Source: an uncultured bacterium
GTDB lineage: Bacteria; Bacillota; Clostridia; Lachnospirales; Lachnospiraceae
Assembly (NCBI GenBank): GCA_947073545.1
Contig: CAMTMP010000021.1
Coordinates: forward strand, 1-64,000
Reading direction: 5' to 3'
DNA length: 64,000 bases
Shown: positions 8,868 through 17,303 of the stretch, one piece after another
Layout: the number at the start of each line of letters is the position of its first letter
Position numbering within the stretch: position 1 is the first letter of the stretch
Program-made: the position numbers and the translations under genes
The notes under the pieces: model-generated
Told to the model about the DNA's origin: nothing
The model's input: the letters and a program-made list of their open reading frames with translations, nothing else
Database searches by the model: none

Positions 8868-9884
8868 ATGGCAACCATCAAGGAAATCGCCGCCCTAGCG
8901 GGCGTATCAAGGGGCACAGTGGACCGCGTCCTAAACCACCGCGGCGACGTCAATCCCCAGACCGAAGAAAAAATCATGAAGATCGTCCGCGCCCTCGACT
9001 ACAAACCGAACAAGGCGGGGATCGTTCTTGCCGCCCAGAAAAAGAACCTGAAGCTGGGCGTTTTGCTGCTTGGTATTGGCAACCCTTTCTTTGACGACGT
9101 TCTTCTTGGTGTACGCGAAAAGGCGGCGGAGCTTGCCGGATACAACTGCAGCGTTTTAATCCGACAGACGGAGTACAGTTTACAGCAGCAGCTCGACGCC
9201 ATAGACGAGCTGCTTTCGGAAGGCGTAAACGGCCTTGCCATCTCTCCCTACAACGACGGTGCCGTGCGCAAAAAAATCGACGCGCTCTGCGGCAGTGGGA
9301 TTCCCGTGGTTACCTTGAATACCGATATCGAAAACGCCAGCCGTCTGGCCTATGTGGGCAGTAACTTTTACCGTTCCGGGGAAGCTGCCGGTGGGCTTAT
9401 GCGTCTGATGGCGAAGGGCGAGGTGTGCGTGGGCATCGTCTCCGGCTCGCAGAATATTCTCTGCCATACCGAACGTATCGCCGGCTTCGCACATATCACT
9501 GCGTCATACCCGAATATCCGCATCGTGGACACCGTCAACAACAACGACGACGATCAGGTGAGCTTCGAGCTTACGAAAAAACTGCTTACGGATCACCCTG
9601 AAATCAACGCCTTTTATTTTACCGCGGGCGGTGTATGCGGCGGCTGTCAGGCCGTCGAAACCTGTGCGCGCACAAATGACATTACTGTCATAACAAACGA
9701 TCTGGTGCCCACTACCAGAGAATATATGGAAAAAGGACTGATCGCAGCCACTATCTGCCAACAGCCCTTTCAACAGGGTTTTCTCCCTCTCACGATCCTG
9801 TTCGCCTATCTGACCACAGGAGAAATGCCCGCCGCGGAAAACAATTATGTAGATGTGGACATACGGATCAGGGAGAATCTGTAG
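8868..9884 (+). CDS. LacI-family regulator with sugar-binding (PBP1) domain
   Basis: Transcription factor of 338 residues. The N-terminal LacI helix-turn-helix is at residues 2-25 (IKEIAALAGVSRGTVDRVLN), followed by the hinge helix near residue 50 and a periplasmic-binding-protein-like effector domain (LKLGVLLLGIGNPFF onward). The effector domain resembles ribose- or rhizopine-type binding proteins. It is transcribed divergently from xylB and is the obvious candidate regulator of the sugar island, responding to the sugar or its phosphate. The ATG at 8868 has a GGAAA site. Its 3' end overlaps the convergent GGDEF/EAL gene by 17 bp. Confidence 0.88.
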   Translation: MATIKEIAALAGVSRGTVDRVLNHRGDVNPQTEEKIMKIVRALDYKPNKAGIVLAAQKKNLKLGVLLLGIGNPFFDDVLLGVREKAAELAGYNCSVLIRQTEYSLQQQLDAIDELLSEGVNGLAISPYNDGAVRKKIDALCGSGIPVVTLNTDIENASRLAYVGSNFYRSGEAAGGLMRLMAKGEVCVGIVSGSQNILCHTERIAGFAHITASYPNIRIVDTVNNNDDDQVSFELTKKLLTDHPEINAFYFTAGGVCGGCQAVETCARTNDITVITNDLVPTTREYMEKGLIAATICQQPFQQGFLPLTILFAYLTTGEMPAAENNYVDVDIRIRENL

Positions 9885-11610
9885 CCTGTAAAAAGTCCTT
9901 CTCAAACTGTTCTGCCGGGGTAGGTTTCCCGAAATAATAGCCCTGTATCATATCCGGCTTGGTGGCCATCATTTTCGCCAGTTCTTCCTTCTCCTCGATC
10001 CCTTCCATGCAGACCGCGGATCCCAGACTGTGCACCATGTCTATGATATGGCTGATGATATTATAATCGTATTCATTCTTAAGCGCCTGTACCACAAAAC
10101 TTCTGTCAATCTTTACTGTCTTGGCGTCGATCTCCTTCAGATAGCGCATATTGGAATAGCCTGTTCCGAAATCATCCAGCGCCAGATCGATATTTTTTGA
10201 TTTCAGATCCTTAAACAGCTCTTTAATCCTGTCGTTTGTCTCGATGTAACCGCTCTCCGTCAACTCCAAGACCAGACTTCCCGGGTCCAATCCCACTTCC
10301 TGAATACACCGTTCCACATCCCGCATCATATCGCTCTTATAGAGCTGCACATAGGATAAATTCACATTGATGTGAAACACAGGTATATACTCTTTCCACT
10401 TCTTACATGTCCGCGCCGCCTCCCAGAGCACGTACTGCCCGATCGGTATGATCAGACCGCTCTCCTCCAAAATCGGGATAAAAACCGCCGGAGACACACT
10501 GCCGTACTTCTCATTCCTCCAGCGCAGCAGCGCCTCCGCGCCGATCAGCTTATAGTCTGCCGCGGATACAATAGGCTGGTAGTACACTTCAAATCCTCGG
10601 AAATTATGGTTGATATCCTGTCTGAGCGACTTGCGGATGTCAAGCCTTTCCAGATATATGTCATAGGCCCCGCGGTCAAATACCGTCATCTGGTTTCTGC
10701 CGTTTCGCTTCGCCTCATTCAGGGCAAACTCCGTAAACCGTATAAGCTCCTCCACGGTTGTGCCGGAAAACCCTTCCCGCAATACCCCTGCGGACACGGT
10801 ATAAAAACGACTGTATTCTTGATTCTTAGCCGTAGCGGCTATTGCTTTCTGGATCTGCTTGTAAACGGCGCCTGCATCCTGCCCTTTGCCCTCTCCGATG
10901 TCCACAATCATAAACTCATCGGCGACAAGGCGATACACATCCACGCTCTCTTCCACATTTTTCAGAATGCACTCCGCCAGCTCACGAAGCACCTCGTCTC
11001 CGGCTTCCACACCCTCTTTTTCGTTGATCTCTTTGAAATTATCAATGCCGATACGCATCAAATAACGTATGGATTCCGGGTTATCCCGAAGCGTCGACTC
11101 CATGTTCATCCGAAGCCTCGCTTCTCTGCGAAGTCCTGTAATATTGTCGGCTTTCGCCTTTTTCCCCAGCTCGCTGACGGTACCGATCAGAAGTCTGTGT
11201 CCCTCCGTTCCCGTCACTACCGTCCCCCGGCAGCTAATCCAGACTACCCGTCCCATTCGATCCAGCCAACGGTATTCCAGCGCATGTTCATCCTTCTCCC
11301 CGGAACGGCATTTTTCCAAATCCGCCGACAGCATATCATAGTCGGAAGGGTACACCACACTTTTCAGTGTATCGGAACAATTCTCAATCACAATAGACGG
11401 AAAGGGAAACCTCTTCGTCGCTTTCTCTGCCACCATGTAGGTATCCACAGTCAAATCCAAAATAAACATATAGGCATCGGAAGACTGCTGCATAATTTCA
11501 ATAACGGAACGGATCTGCTCCAACGACATATCCTGCAATGCTCTCAGGTATTTCATCTCACTTACCGACGCTCGCAATCTCCGGTCACAGCGCCGACTCT
11601 CCCCTCCCAA
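9868..11610 (-). CDS. PAS-GGDEF(degenerate)-EAL c-di-GMP phosphodiesterase
   Basis: Cytoplasmic signalling protein of up to 580 residues. A PAS-like sensor spans about residues 35-150. The GGDEF domain has VADEF at 229-233 in place of GGDEF, so cyclase activity is probably lost. The EAL domain (about 335-575) keeps the catalytic set: EAL at 359-361, E452 in LELTES, DDFG at 479-482, K500 and E536. It should therefore hydrolyse c-di-GMP, perhaps with GTP binding at the dead GGDEF as activator, as known for CC3396-type proteins. The start is uncertain: the frame opens with TTG at 11610 beside GGAGGGGAG; an ATG at 11556 has a weak site. No membrane segment. Confidence 0.85.
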   Translation of the reverse strand: MGGESRRCDRRLRASVSEMKYLRALQDMSLEQIRSVIEIMQQSSDAYMFILDLTVDTYMVAEKATKRFPFPSIVIENCSDTLKSVVYPSDYDMLSADLEKCRSGEKDEHALEYRWLDRMGRVVWISCRGTVVTGTEGHRLLIGTVSELGKKAKADNITGLRREARLRMNMESTLRDNPESIRYLMRIGIDNFKEINEKEGVEAGDEVLRELAECILKNVEESVDVYRLVADEFMIVDIGEGKGQDAGAVYKQIQKAIAATAKNQEYSRFYTVSAGVLREGFSGTTVEELIRFTEFALNEAKRNGRNQMTVFDRGAYDIYLERLDIRKSLRQDINHNFRGFEVYYQPIVSAADYKLIGAEALLRWRNEKYGSVSPAVFIPILEESGLIIPIGQYVLWEAARTCKKWKEYIPVFHINVNLSYVQLYKSDMMRDVERCIQEVGLDPGSLVLELTESGYIETNDRIKELFKDLKSKNIDLALDDFGTGYSNMRYLKEIDAKTVKIDRSFVVQALKNEYDYNIISHIIDMVHSLGSAVCMEGIEEKEELAKMMATKPDMIQGYYFGKPTPAEQFEKDFLQATDSP

Positions 11611-11837
11611 TTTTTTACATGTTATGTTCTTTCATTATACTGCCCGCCCCATATATTGTCAAACAATTTCTTGTCTACTTTGCCTAATTTTTCACAGATT
11701 GTGTTTTGTATTTTTGTTCAATACACACATAGTTGACATAATTCCTTCAGGAAAACCATTCTATACAAAGCTTCGCCGTTTTGCTATACTTGCAGTATAC
11801 GAAAATCTGACGTTTGAAAGGATCAGTGTGAAATCTA

Positions 11838-12773
11838 ATGAATAAGAAAAAAGCAGTCGTCTCCCTTGGACATGAAGCACTCGGTTATACGACTTCAGCG
11901 CAGTGGGACGCGGTTAAAATGACCGCCAAGGCCCTTGCCGATCTGGTGGAGGCTGATTACCAGCTTACCATCACCCACTCAAACGGCCCGCAGGTCAGCA
12001 TGATCCACAAAGCCATGACAGAGCTTCGGCGGGTTTATACGGACTACACCCCCGCGCCGATGTGCGTCTGTTCCGCCATGAGTCAGGGCTATGTGGGATA
12101 TGATATCCAGAATGCGCTGCGCGCCGAACTTCTGGGCCGCGGCATCGTCAAAACCGTCAGCACCGTTCTGACGCAGGTGACTGTAGACCCATACGACGAG
12201 GCTTTCTACACCCCCACCAAAGTAATCGGCCGCTATATGTCTGCCGAAGATGCGGAAGCGGAACTCAAAAAGGGAAATTATGTGAAAGAGGAACCGGGCA
12301 GGGGCTTCCGCCGGGCAGTCGCGGCTCCCCATCCCATCGATATCGTGGAAATCGACGCCATACGCGCACTGGCCGGGGCTGATCAGGTCGTAATCGCCTG
12401 CGGCGGCGGTGGTATTCCCGTCATCGAACAGAATCACGTTCTGAAGGGCGCATCCGCCGTAATTGAAAAAGACGCCGCAGCCGGAAGACTGGCGGCGAGC
12501 CTTCTTGCCGACGAGCTGATCATCCTGACAGGCGTCCCTTGCGTATACCGGAATTTCGGACATCCCGGGCAGGAAGAAATTTCCGCTCTCACCGCCGCGC
12601 AGGCGAAAGAACTGTGCGAAGACGGACAGTTCGAGGCGGGTACCATGCTGCCGAAAATGGAAGCCGCCATCGCCTATCTGACACAAAACCCGGCCGGCAG
12701 AGTCCTGATCACCTCGCTCGGAAACGTAAAAGAAGCCCTGAAAGGCAAAAGCGGAACGATTATCACCGCCTGA
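11838..12773 (+). CDS. arcC: carbamate kinase family protein, divergent
   Basis: Amino-acid-kinase fold, 311 residues, the usual length for carbamate kinase (carbamoyl phosphate + ADP to ATP + carbamate). Conserved: NGPQV near residue 50, ACGGGGIPV near 189, EKDAAAGRLA, LTGVPCVYRNFG and the C-terminal ITSLGNVKEAL. Altered: the N-terminal GGNA phosphate-binding motif reads GHEA (residues 11-14) and the usual GSMGPK is GTMLPK. It is a lone plus-strand gene with no ArcA/ArcB neighbours. The start lies within a tiny upstream frame (GTG at 11830, five codons) whose stop overlaps the ATG, suggesting translational coupling; the nearest AAAGGA is about 15 nt upstream. Confidence 0.78.
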   Translation: MNKKKAVVSLGHEALGYTTSAQWDAVKMTAKALADLVEADYQLTITHSNGPQVSMIHKAMTELRRVYTDYTPAPMCVCSAMSQGYVGYDIQNALRAELLGRGIVKTVSTVLTQVTVDPYDEAFYTPTKVIGRYMSAEDAEAELKKGNYVKEEPGRGFRRAVAAPHPIDIVEIDAIRALAGADQVVIACGGGGIPVIEQNHVLKGASAVIEKDAAAGRLAASLLADELIILTGVPCVYRNFGHPGQEEISALTAAQAKELCEDGQFEAGTMLPKMEAAIAYLTQNPAGRVLITSLGNVKEALKGKSGTIITA

Positions 12774-12791
12774 TAAATCTACACATACAGG

Positions 12792-12826
12792 GAGCCGGGA
12801 ATCTCATCCCGGCTCTCATTTAATTT
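12792..12826. terminator. terminator between arcC and lspA-like gene
   Basis: Nine-bp perfect stem GAGCCGGGA (12792-12800) / TCCCGGCTC (12807-12815) with loop ATCTCA, then TCATTTAATTT on the plus strand. It sits between two converging genes and can serve both. Confidence 0.65.
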
Positions 12827-13284
12827 CTCTTCGTCTCCCCGACCGCCAAAAGCAGCGCCCCGATCATAATGCAAAAATCAGATATGTTGAATACAATCCT
12901 GCGAAACCGCCTGTTTTTTACGGGAAAGCTGACGTAGTCCACCACATATTTCCTTGTCAGGCGGTCGTAAGTATTGCTGTAAGCGCCGCCCAGCAAAAAA
13001 GCCAACCCTGCCTTTAGAGTAGAGTTTCCTCGAAAACTGAAAGTTGCCAGAAAGACTACTGTCATAAACAGGGTCAATCCAAGAGAAAGCATGGTCACAA
13101 CCCCTTGTTTCTTCTCTCCCATGTCCAAAAAGGCGCCTTTGTTGTGATATCTTTTGATTAAAAGTCTTCCCTTGCAGAAGGGTTTCTCGTCCCCCACCTC
13201 CAGACTCTTTTCTATATAGTTTTTTATAAGCAGATCCAGCACAAATATCCCGAATGCCAGAGCCGCAAATCCGATTACCGCCAT
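12820..13284 (-). CDS. lspA: signal peptidase II (LspA) family protein
   Basis: Membrane aspartyl protease family that cleaves lipoprotein signal peptides, 154 residues. Four hydrophobic segments are visible. The two family motifs are present: GGAYSNTYDR with D107, and VFNISD with D136, the candidate catalytic pair. The N-terminal NKGAFLD motif is near residue 48, where the family has NxGAAF. It is a short, somewhat divergent copy and could be a second LspA of the genome. It lies 30 bp downstream of a GT2 gene and close to two predicted lipoproteins (DUF5722 and BMP), which could be its clients. Confidence 0.8.
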   Translation of the reverse strand: MAVIGFAALAFGIFVLDLLIKNYIEKSLEVGDEKPFCKGRLLIKRYHNKGAFLDMGEKKQGVVTMLSLGLTLFMTVVFLATFSFRGNSTLKAGLAFLLGGAYSNTYDRLTRKYVVDYVSFPVKNRRFRRIVFNISDFCIMIGALLLAVGETKRN

Positions 13285-13314
13285 ACCGTGCCTCCTTCCG
13301 TTTTTCCACCAACG

Positions 13315-14070
13315 TTAACGGCGGCTTTTAAACTGCGAAAGCACCTTCACCGTTCTTCGCAGCGTAATCCAAAGAGGATGAGGGACGCCGTTTTTTCGAA
13401 GAGCCTGATACCCCTCTTTAAAGGATACCAGATAATTCGAAAGTCCCGCATTGCTCGTTCCGCCATAAAACATGGCCACCAGAATCTCCGGCACATAGGC
13501 CAGTCTGTTTTCCGGCTCTTTGAGAAAGCGCACCATGAACTCATAATCCGCCGCACATCGGTAGGACGTGTCATACAATCCGTATTTCTCATACACCTCG
13601 CGTTTCAGAAAAAGGGTCGGGTGTCCGGGCATCCAGCCATCCGAAATATAGCCTTGTCCCATGTGCCACTCTCTGACGACCCGATCCCCTTCCACATAAA
13701 CCAAATCCGCATGAGCACCCACACATGCCGCGCCGTCCTGTTCCAGCGCCGCCATCATTTTGCTCACGGCATCGGGTTTGTACAATTTATCATTGCAAAC
13801 CGCAGCCACATCCCCCGTGCTCATACGATATGCCTTATTCATGGCGTCATAAAGTCCCTCGTCCGGCTCTGATACCCACCGCACCGAAAGTCCCTGCCTT
13901 GCCTCAGTCTTCGCGGCAAAGGCCTCGATCAGCTCCACCGTCCCGTCCGTGGAACCGCCGTCCGCGATCACCACTTCCATGTCCGGATAGTCCTGCTCTT
14001 CAATGCTTTGCAGTGTGACGGAAAGCGCCTTTTTTGCATTTATAACCGTTACCAGCAGCGAAACCTTCAT
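13315..14070 (-). CDS. glycosyltransferase family 2 protein, WcaA-like
   Basis: GT-A fold transferase of 251 residues from the ATG at 14070 (GGGAAG site). The frame is open further upstream, but that part overlaps the DUF5722 gene end. Motifs: VSLLVTVINAKKALSVTL at the N-terminus, IADGGSTDGTVELIE near residue 47, and an acidic cluster near the donor site. The C-terminus is basic and soluble. Such proteins transfer a sugar from a nucleotide donor to a lipid-linked or surface glycan. It lies between the DUF5722 lipoprotein and LspA, away from the main glycan locus, so its acceptor is unknown. Confidence 0.8.
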   Translation of the reverse strand: MKVSLLVTVINAKKALSVTLQSIEEQDYPDMEVVIADGGSTDGTVELIEAFAAKTEARQGLSVRWVSEPDEGLYDAMNKAYRMSTGDVAAVCNDKLYKPDAVSKMMAALEQDGAACVGAHADLVYVEGDRVVREWHMGQGYISDGWMPGHPTLFLKREVYEKYGLYDTSYRCAADYEFMVRFLKEPENRLAYVPEILVAMFYGGTSNAGLSNYLVSFKEGYQALRKNGVPHPLWITLRRTVKVLSQFKSRR

Positions 14071-14102
14071 ATCTGTCTTCCCACTCTCCCCATTTCGGAT
14101 TA

Positions 14103-15881
14103 TCACGATTTCGGCGTTCCGTCCGCCCGCGCCCATGACAATGCCTCCTCCAAACTGTCCGCACCGAGAATATTGAGCATAAAATCCGTGTATTCTTCGG
14201 CTTGGTCCGTATCAATATAGCGGAAAACATCCTTTATATATTTCCCGGAATGGTCATATTCATACACACCGAAAGCCAGCCCCGCCATCACCTCTTCCGG
14301 CGCGTCCGTCTGCCGGTTCATCAAAAAGGCGTCCACATAAGGGTTATTCTCCACGATATAATAGCAGTACGCGAAAGCCGCCGCCTGCAGCCGCTCGCCT
14401 GAACCGGAAGAAAACCCAAGCTCCGTGATGGTGACACTGCGCACCTCGCCCGCCCTGTCCAGATACGCCTCATCGGAGAGAATATCCGTCAGCACATTCA
14501 GATTCATGATAGATAAATGAGGCGCGTTTCTAGTCTTATCGTACTCCTGCGACCAGTAATTGACGCGGGTAAGCGGTTCCGGGTAAGGGTGTATCGCAAT
14601 GCCCCAGTCATAATTTCCATGCGCCAGCGCCGCCTCGTTAAAGTACTCCAAAATATCCCTGCCGTTGAAAAAAACGGAATTGTCGCCGTCATTGCTGTTC
14701 CAAGCATGGTCAATGCTGAAATACACACGCCCCTGCGCGTAATGCCTTTTTACTGCCTGATAAAAGATACGGAAAGATTTTTCAAATTCCTTCGTATAAT
14801 AAACCACATCTCTGGTATTCATGTAATTCCAGACCCGGTTCTGGTTAATCTCGTTTGCGATCACCCAGCTATGTATCATGCCGTGTTCTCCGCTCGAATA
14901 GCGCTCCGCCAGAAATCCGGCGACAGCCTCGATGGTTCTCGTCCCTTCCTCCCCGGCCGCGTTAAACATGTAATAGTACGCGCCGCTTTCCTGATTCTTG
15001 GCATCCGGGTGAATCAGCTCCGGAAAGGCTTCGTTCCAGTCGTTTAGCACCACCGCCGTGGCCGTCATCCCCATGTCCGACAGGTAGGTAAAAAGCCCGT
15101 CGTAACCGTTGATTGCCGCCCCGTTAAAGGCGTAGTTTCTTCCTTTGTATGTATAGGTAATCGTAGGGAAAGTCGGGTCCGTAGTCTCCCCCATAATGTG
15201 CGAGAGGGGAATATTATAGATCGCATGTTTCACGCCAAGGTCCGTCAGTTCCGGCGTACCCAGCATCGTGGGATCCAAAAGAATCCCCTTCTTGGAGCCG
15301 GTTTCCGGATAAGGCTCCTGATTTTCCGCAAGCGCCTCCGGGTTTGACAAATACACGCTCTTGCCCACCTGTACATAATTTCCGTCCACTTTGACCGCCG
15401 GAATAAACCGTTCGTACAAATAGGCGTCCCGATAGGGAAAAGTCGTCTCCCACGCCCTGTCTTTCCGTCCTCTGGTGACCGGTTCTTTCTCAAGCGCATC
15501 CACATCCTCCTCCCAAGTGTCCGCCCGGAACAGATACAGGTACGCATCGTCACTGGCCGGGATCAGCGGCATAGAAAGAGAGAACTTCAGCTTTTTCAGC
15601 TCTGCGTCATAGACAAAAGCCACATCCATCGCATAATCCGAAAATTCGTGAAGCGACAGGCTTGTCTCCCCCGCCGTCAGCTCCGTCAGCTCCTTTTCCC
15701 GCTGTCCGGCCGCATCGTCCGCCTCCGTCTTCTCCTGACCGGCAGGCGCGCTTGCGGGCGCCGCCTCCTCTCCGCAGCCGCAAAGCAGCGCAAGCGCCAG
15801 ACAAATGCCTGTAAGCAGGGGACGTCCGGAACAGACCTTGCTCTTTTTCTCCTTGTACACTCCCAAACCTCCCGTGCTCAT
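14103..15881 (-). CDS. DUF5722 lipoprotein, glycoside-hydrolase-like
   Basis: Secreted lipoprotein of 592 residues. A signal peptide ends in the lipobox-like ALLCGC near residue 36, so lipidation of a Cys is likely, followed by an acidic linker. The body matches my memory of DUF5722: a TIM-barrel-like region with WVIANEINQNRVWNY (candidate acid/base Glu) and VTITELGFSSGSG (candidate nucleophile Glu), the pattern of clan-A glycoside hydrolases. The ATG at 15881 overlaps the stop of the BMP lipoprotein gene by 4 bp, so the two are translationally coupled. A polysaccharide-degrading or glycan-binding role at the cell surface is inferred, not shown. Confidence 0.7.
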   Translation of the reverse strand: MSTGGLGVYKEKKSKVCSGRPLLTGICLALALLCGCGEEAAPASAPAGQEKTEADDAAGQREKELTELTAGETSLSLHEFSDYAMDVAFVYDAELKKLKFSLSMPLIPASDDAYLYLFRADTWEEDVDALEKEPVTRGRKDRAWETTFPYRDAYLYERFIPAVKVDGNYVQVGKSVYLSNPEALAENQEPYPETGSKKGILLDPTMLGTPELTDLGVKHAIYNIPLSHIMGETTDPTFPTITYTYKGRNYAFNGAAINGYDGLFTYLSDMGMTATAVVLNDWNEAFPELIHPDAKNQESGAYYYMFNAAGEEGTRTIEAVAGFLAERYSSGEHGMIHSWVIANEINQNRVWNYMNTRDVVYYTKEFEKSFRIFYQAVKRHYAQGRVYFSIDHAWNSNDGDNSVFFNGRDILEYFNEAALAHGNYDWGIAIHPYPEPLTRVNYWSQEYDKTRNAPHLSIMNLNVLTDILSDEAYLDRAGEVRSVTITELGFSSGSGERLQAAAFAYCYYIVENNPYVDAFLMNRQTDAPEEVMAGLAFGVYEYDHSGKYIKDVFRYIDTDQAEEYTDFMLNILGADSLEEALSWARADGTPKS

Positions 15882-17092
15882 TCAAAATTCACCAAAACGG
15901 CAACCCCGGGCGGCGCGTCGATTGCATCCGTCACCGTCCTGTCGCCTCTTTTCATCTGTTTATATATTTCGAAAAAATGGGTCGTAGGTATTTCCTGAAA
16001 CCGCCACTCCGTATCTATCACCGGAATCGCGGCGCATCCTTCCTGCACGCCGTAACGCTTCACCTGCCCCGCGTCCTCCTCGGACCAGCCGCCGTCTGCA
16101 TAGTATTCATCGAGTGCATCCGTCACCGCCGAACCGATATTCTTAACCGCGCTGGTCAAAACCCGCTCTGATTCTCTGCACTGGTCCACATCCACGCCGA
16201 TCATCAATCCGTCCCGATTCTCCGCCGCCGCCAGCACAGACTCATACAGACCGCCGCCGCAGGCAAAAATAATCTGCGTGCCGTTCCCGTACCAGCCGTC
16301 GGCTTTCTCCTGCACGGCGGTGTCCGCCGCATAGGTATCCGCATACCAGTAATTGACCGTCACATCATTGAGGGACAAGTCTTTCGCCGCCGCGTCGATT
16401 CCCTGCAGATAACCGTAACCGTAACGAAGCACGGCAGGCTCCTCCCTGCCGCCTATGAAGCCCAGATTCCGGTATCCCTCCCAGACCGCCATATAGCCCG
16501 CCAGATAACCGGCCTGCTCCTCGTGAAACAAAACACAGTGCACATTCCGGGCAATGGGAAGTTCTTCTCCCTCCTCATCGTAGGGCACGGCATCTACCAG
16601 CAGAAAGGAAGTCTGCGGATATGTTTCCTGCAGCGCGCCCACCGCCCCGCCGAACACATCTCCGGCACAGACAATCAATCCGGCATGATCCTCCACAGCC
16701 CGCTGTACTGTTTCCTGATAGCTTTCCGGTTCGTTTGGGTCAGCGTGATAATAAGAAAAAGAAGTCCCCGCCCCCAGCGCATACATCCGCACGCCGTTAT
16801 AAATGGCTTCATTGTAACCGCCGTCTTCCACGGAACCATCCGTCAGAAAGGCAATCTCTCCGCCCGTCTCACTGTAATCCCCATATGGGTCCTCAAACAT
16901 TTTCTGCACCGACTCCCGCCAGGAAGTCATCTCCACAACCGCTTCGCCGTCCTCGTCCTCTTTTTCTTCCCGCTTCGCCTCCGCATGCGTTTCGTTCTCT
17001 GCAGGCGAAACAGTCTCCTGTACAGGGTTCCCGCAGCCCGTCAAGAACATTATTAAGATCAGCCCGGCCAGCCCAAGCTTACGTTTCCTCAT
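15878..17092 (-). CDS. BMP-family substrate-binding lipoprotein
   Basis: Periplasmic-binding-type lipoprotein of about 404 residues from the ATG at 17092. The frame opens further upstream at a GTG (17158), but the signal peptide starts at MRKRKLG. Lipobox FLTGC near residue 20. The mature protein has the BMP (PnrA/Med) pattern AFLTDGSVEDGGYNEAIYNG near residue 84 and IGVDVDQ near 305. The family binds nucleosides for ABC import. No permease or ATPase follows. Instead a DUF5722 lipoprotein overlaps its stop codon, which suggests sensing or capture linked to a surface hydrolase. Confidence 0.75.
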   Translation of the reverse strand: MRKRKLGLAGLILIMFLTGCGNPVQETVSPAENETHAEAKREEKEDEDGEAVVEMTSWRESVQKMFEDPYGDYSETGGEIAFLTDGSVEDGGYNEAIYNGVRMYALGAGTSFSYYHADPNEPESYQETVQRAVEDHAGLIVCAGDVFGGAVGALQETYPQTSFLLVDAVPYDEEGEELPIARNVHCVLFHEEQAGYLAGYMAVWEGYRNLGFIGGREEPAVLRYGYGYLQGIDAAAKDLSLNDVTVNYWYADTYAADTAVQEKADGWYGNGTQIIFACGGGLYESVLAAAENRDGLMIGVDVDQCRESERVLTSAVKNIGSAVTDALDEYYADGGWSEEDAGQVKRYGVQEGCAAIPVIDTEWRFQEIPTTHFFEIYKQMKRGDRTVTDAIDAPPGVAVLVNFE

Positions 17093-17169
17093 TCGCTGTA
17101 TCCGCCTTCCATGAACATTCAAATCCGCTGTGGGCGTATCGTATTCCAAGATAAACACTCACATATAAC

Positions 17170-17198
17170 ACCTTACCACAAGTGGGGGGAATCAGCAA
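17170..17198 (-). promoter_or_regulatory. candidate promoter for BMP-DUF5722 genes
   Basis: TTGCTG (17193-17198) and TAAGGT (17170-17175) on the minus strand, 17 bp apart. Moderate match. It lies between the upstream terminator and the ATG at 17092. Confidence 0.35.
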
Positions 17199-17242
17199 GT
17201 TCGGATAAGATTAAGAAATTATGATGAAAATGCAAGGCCCGC

Positions 17243-17268
17243 AAAAAAGCAGGATATTTCGCCTGCTT
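17243..17268 (-). terminator. Rho-independent terminator of the subtilase gene
   Basis: On the minus strand AAGCAGG-CGAAATAT-CCTGCTT is followed by a run of T (17243-17248). It lies 36 bp past the subtilase stop codon. Confidence 0.75.
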
Positions 17269-17303
17269 AATCTGCCATTTCCTGTATTTGGGAAACCGCT
17301 GTC

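Noticed and set aside
10372-11736. 454-codon plus-strand frame
   Set aside because: Antisense to the GGDEF/EAL gene, with Arg/His/Leu-rich shadow composition.
11733-11800. TTGACA at 11733-11738 as the arcC promoter
   Set aside because: No -10 box at 16-18 bp; the nearest TATACT-like box is far downstream, so no promoter is called.
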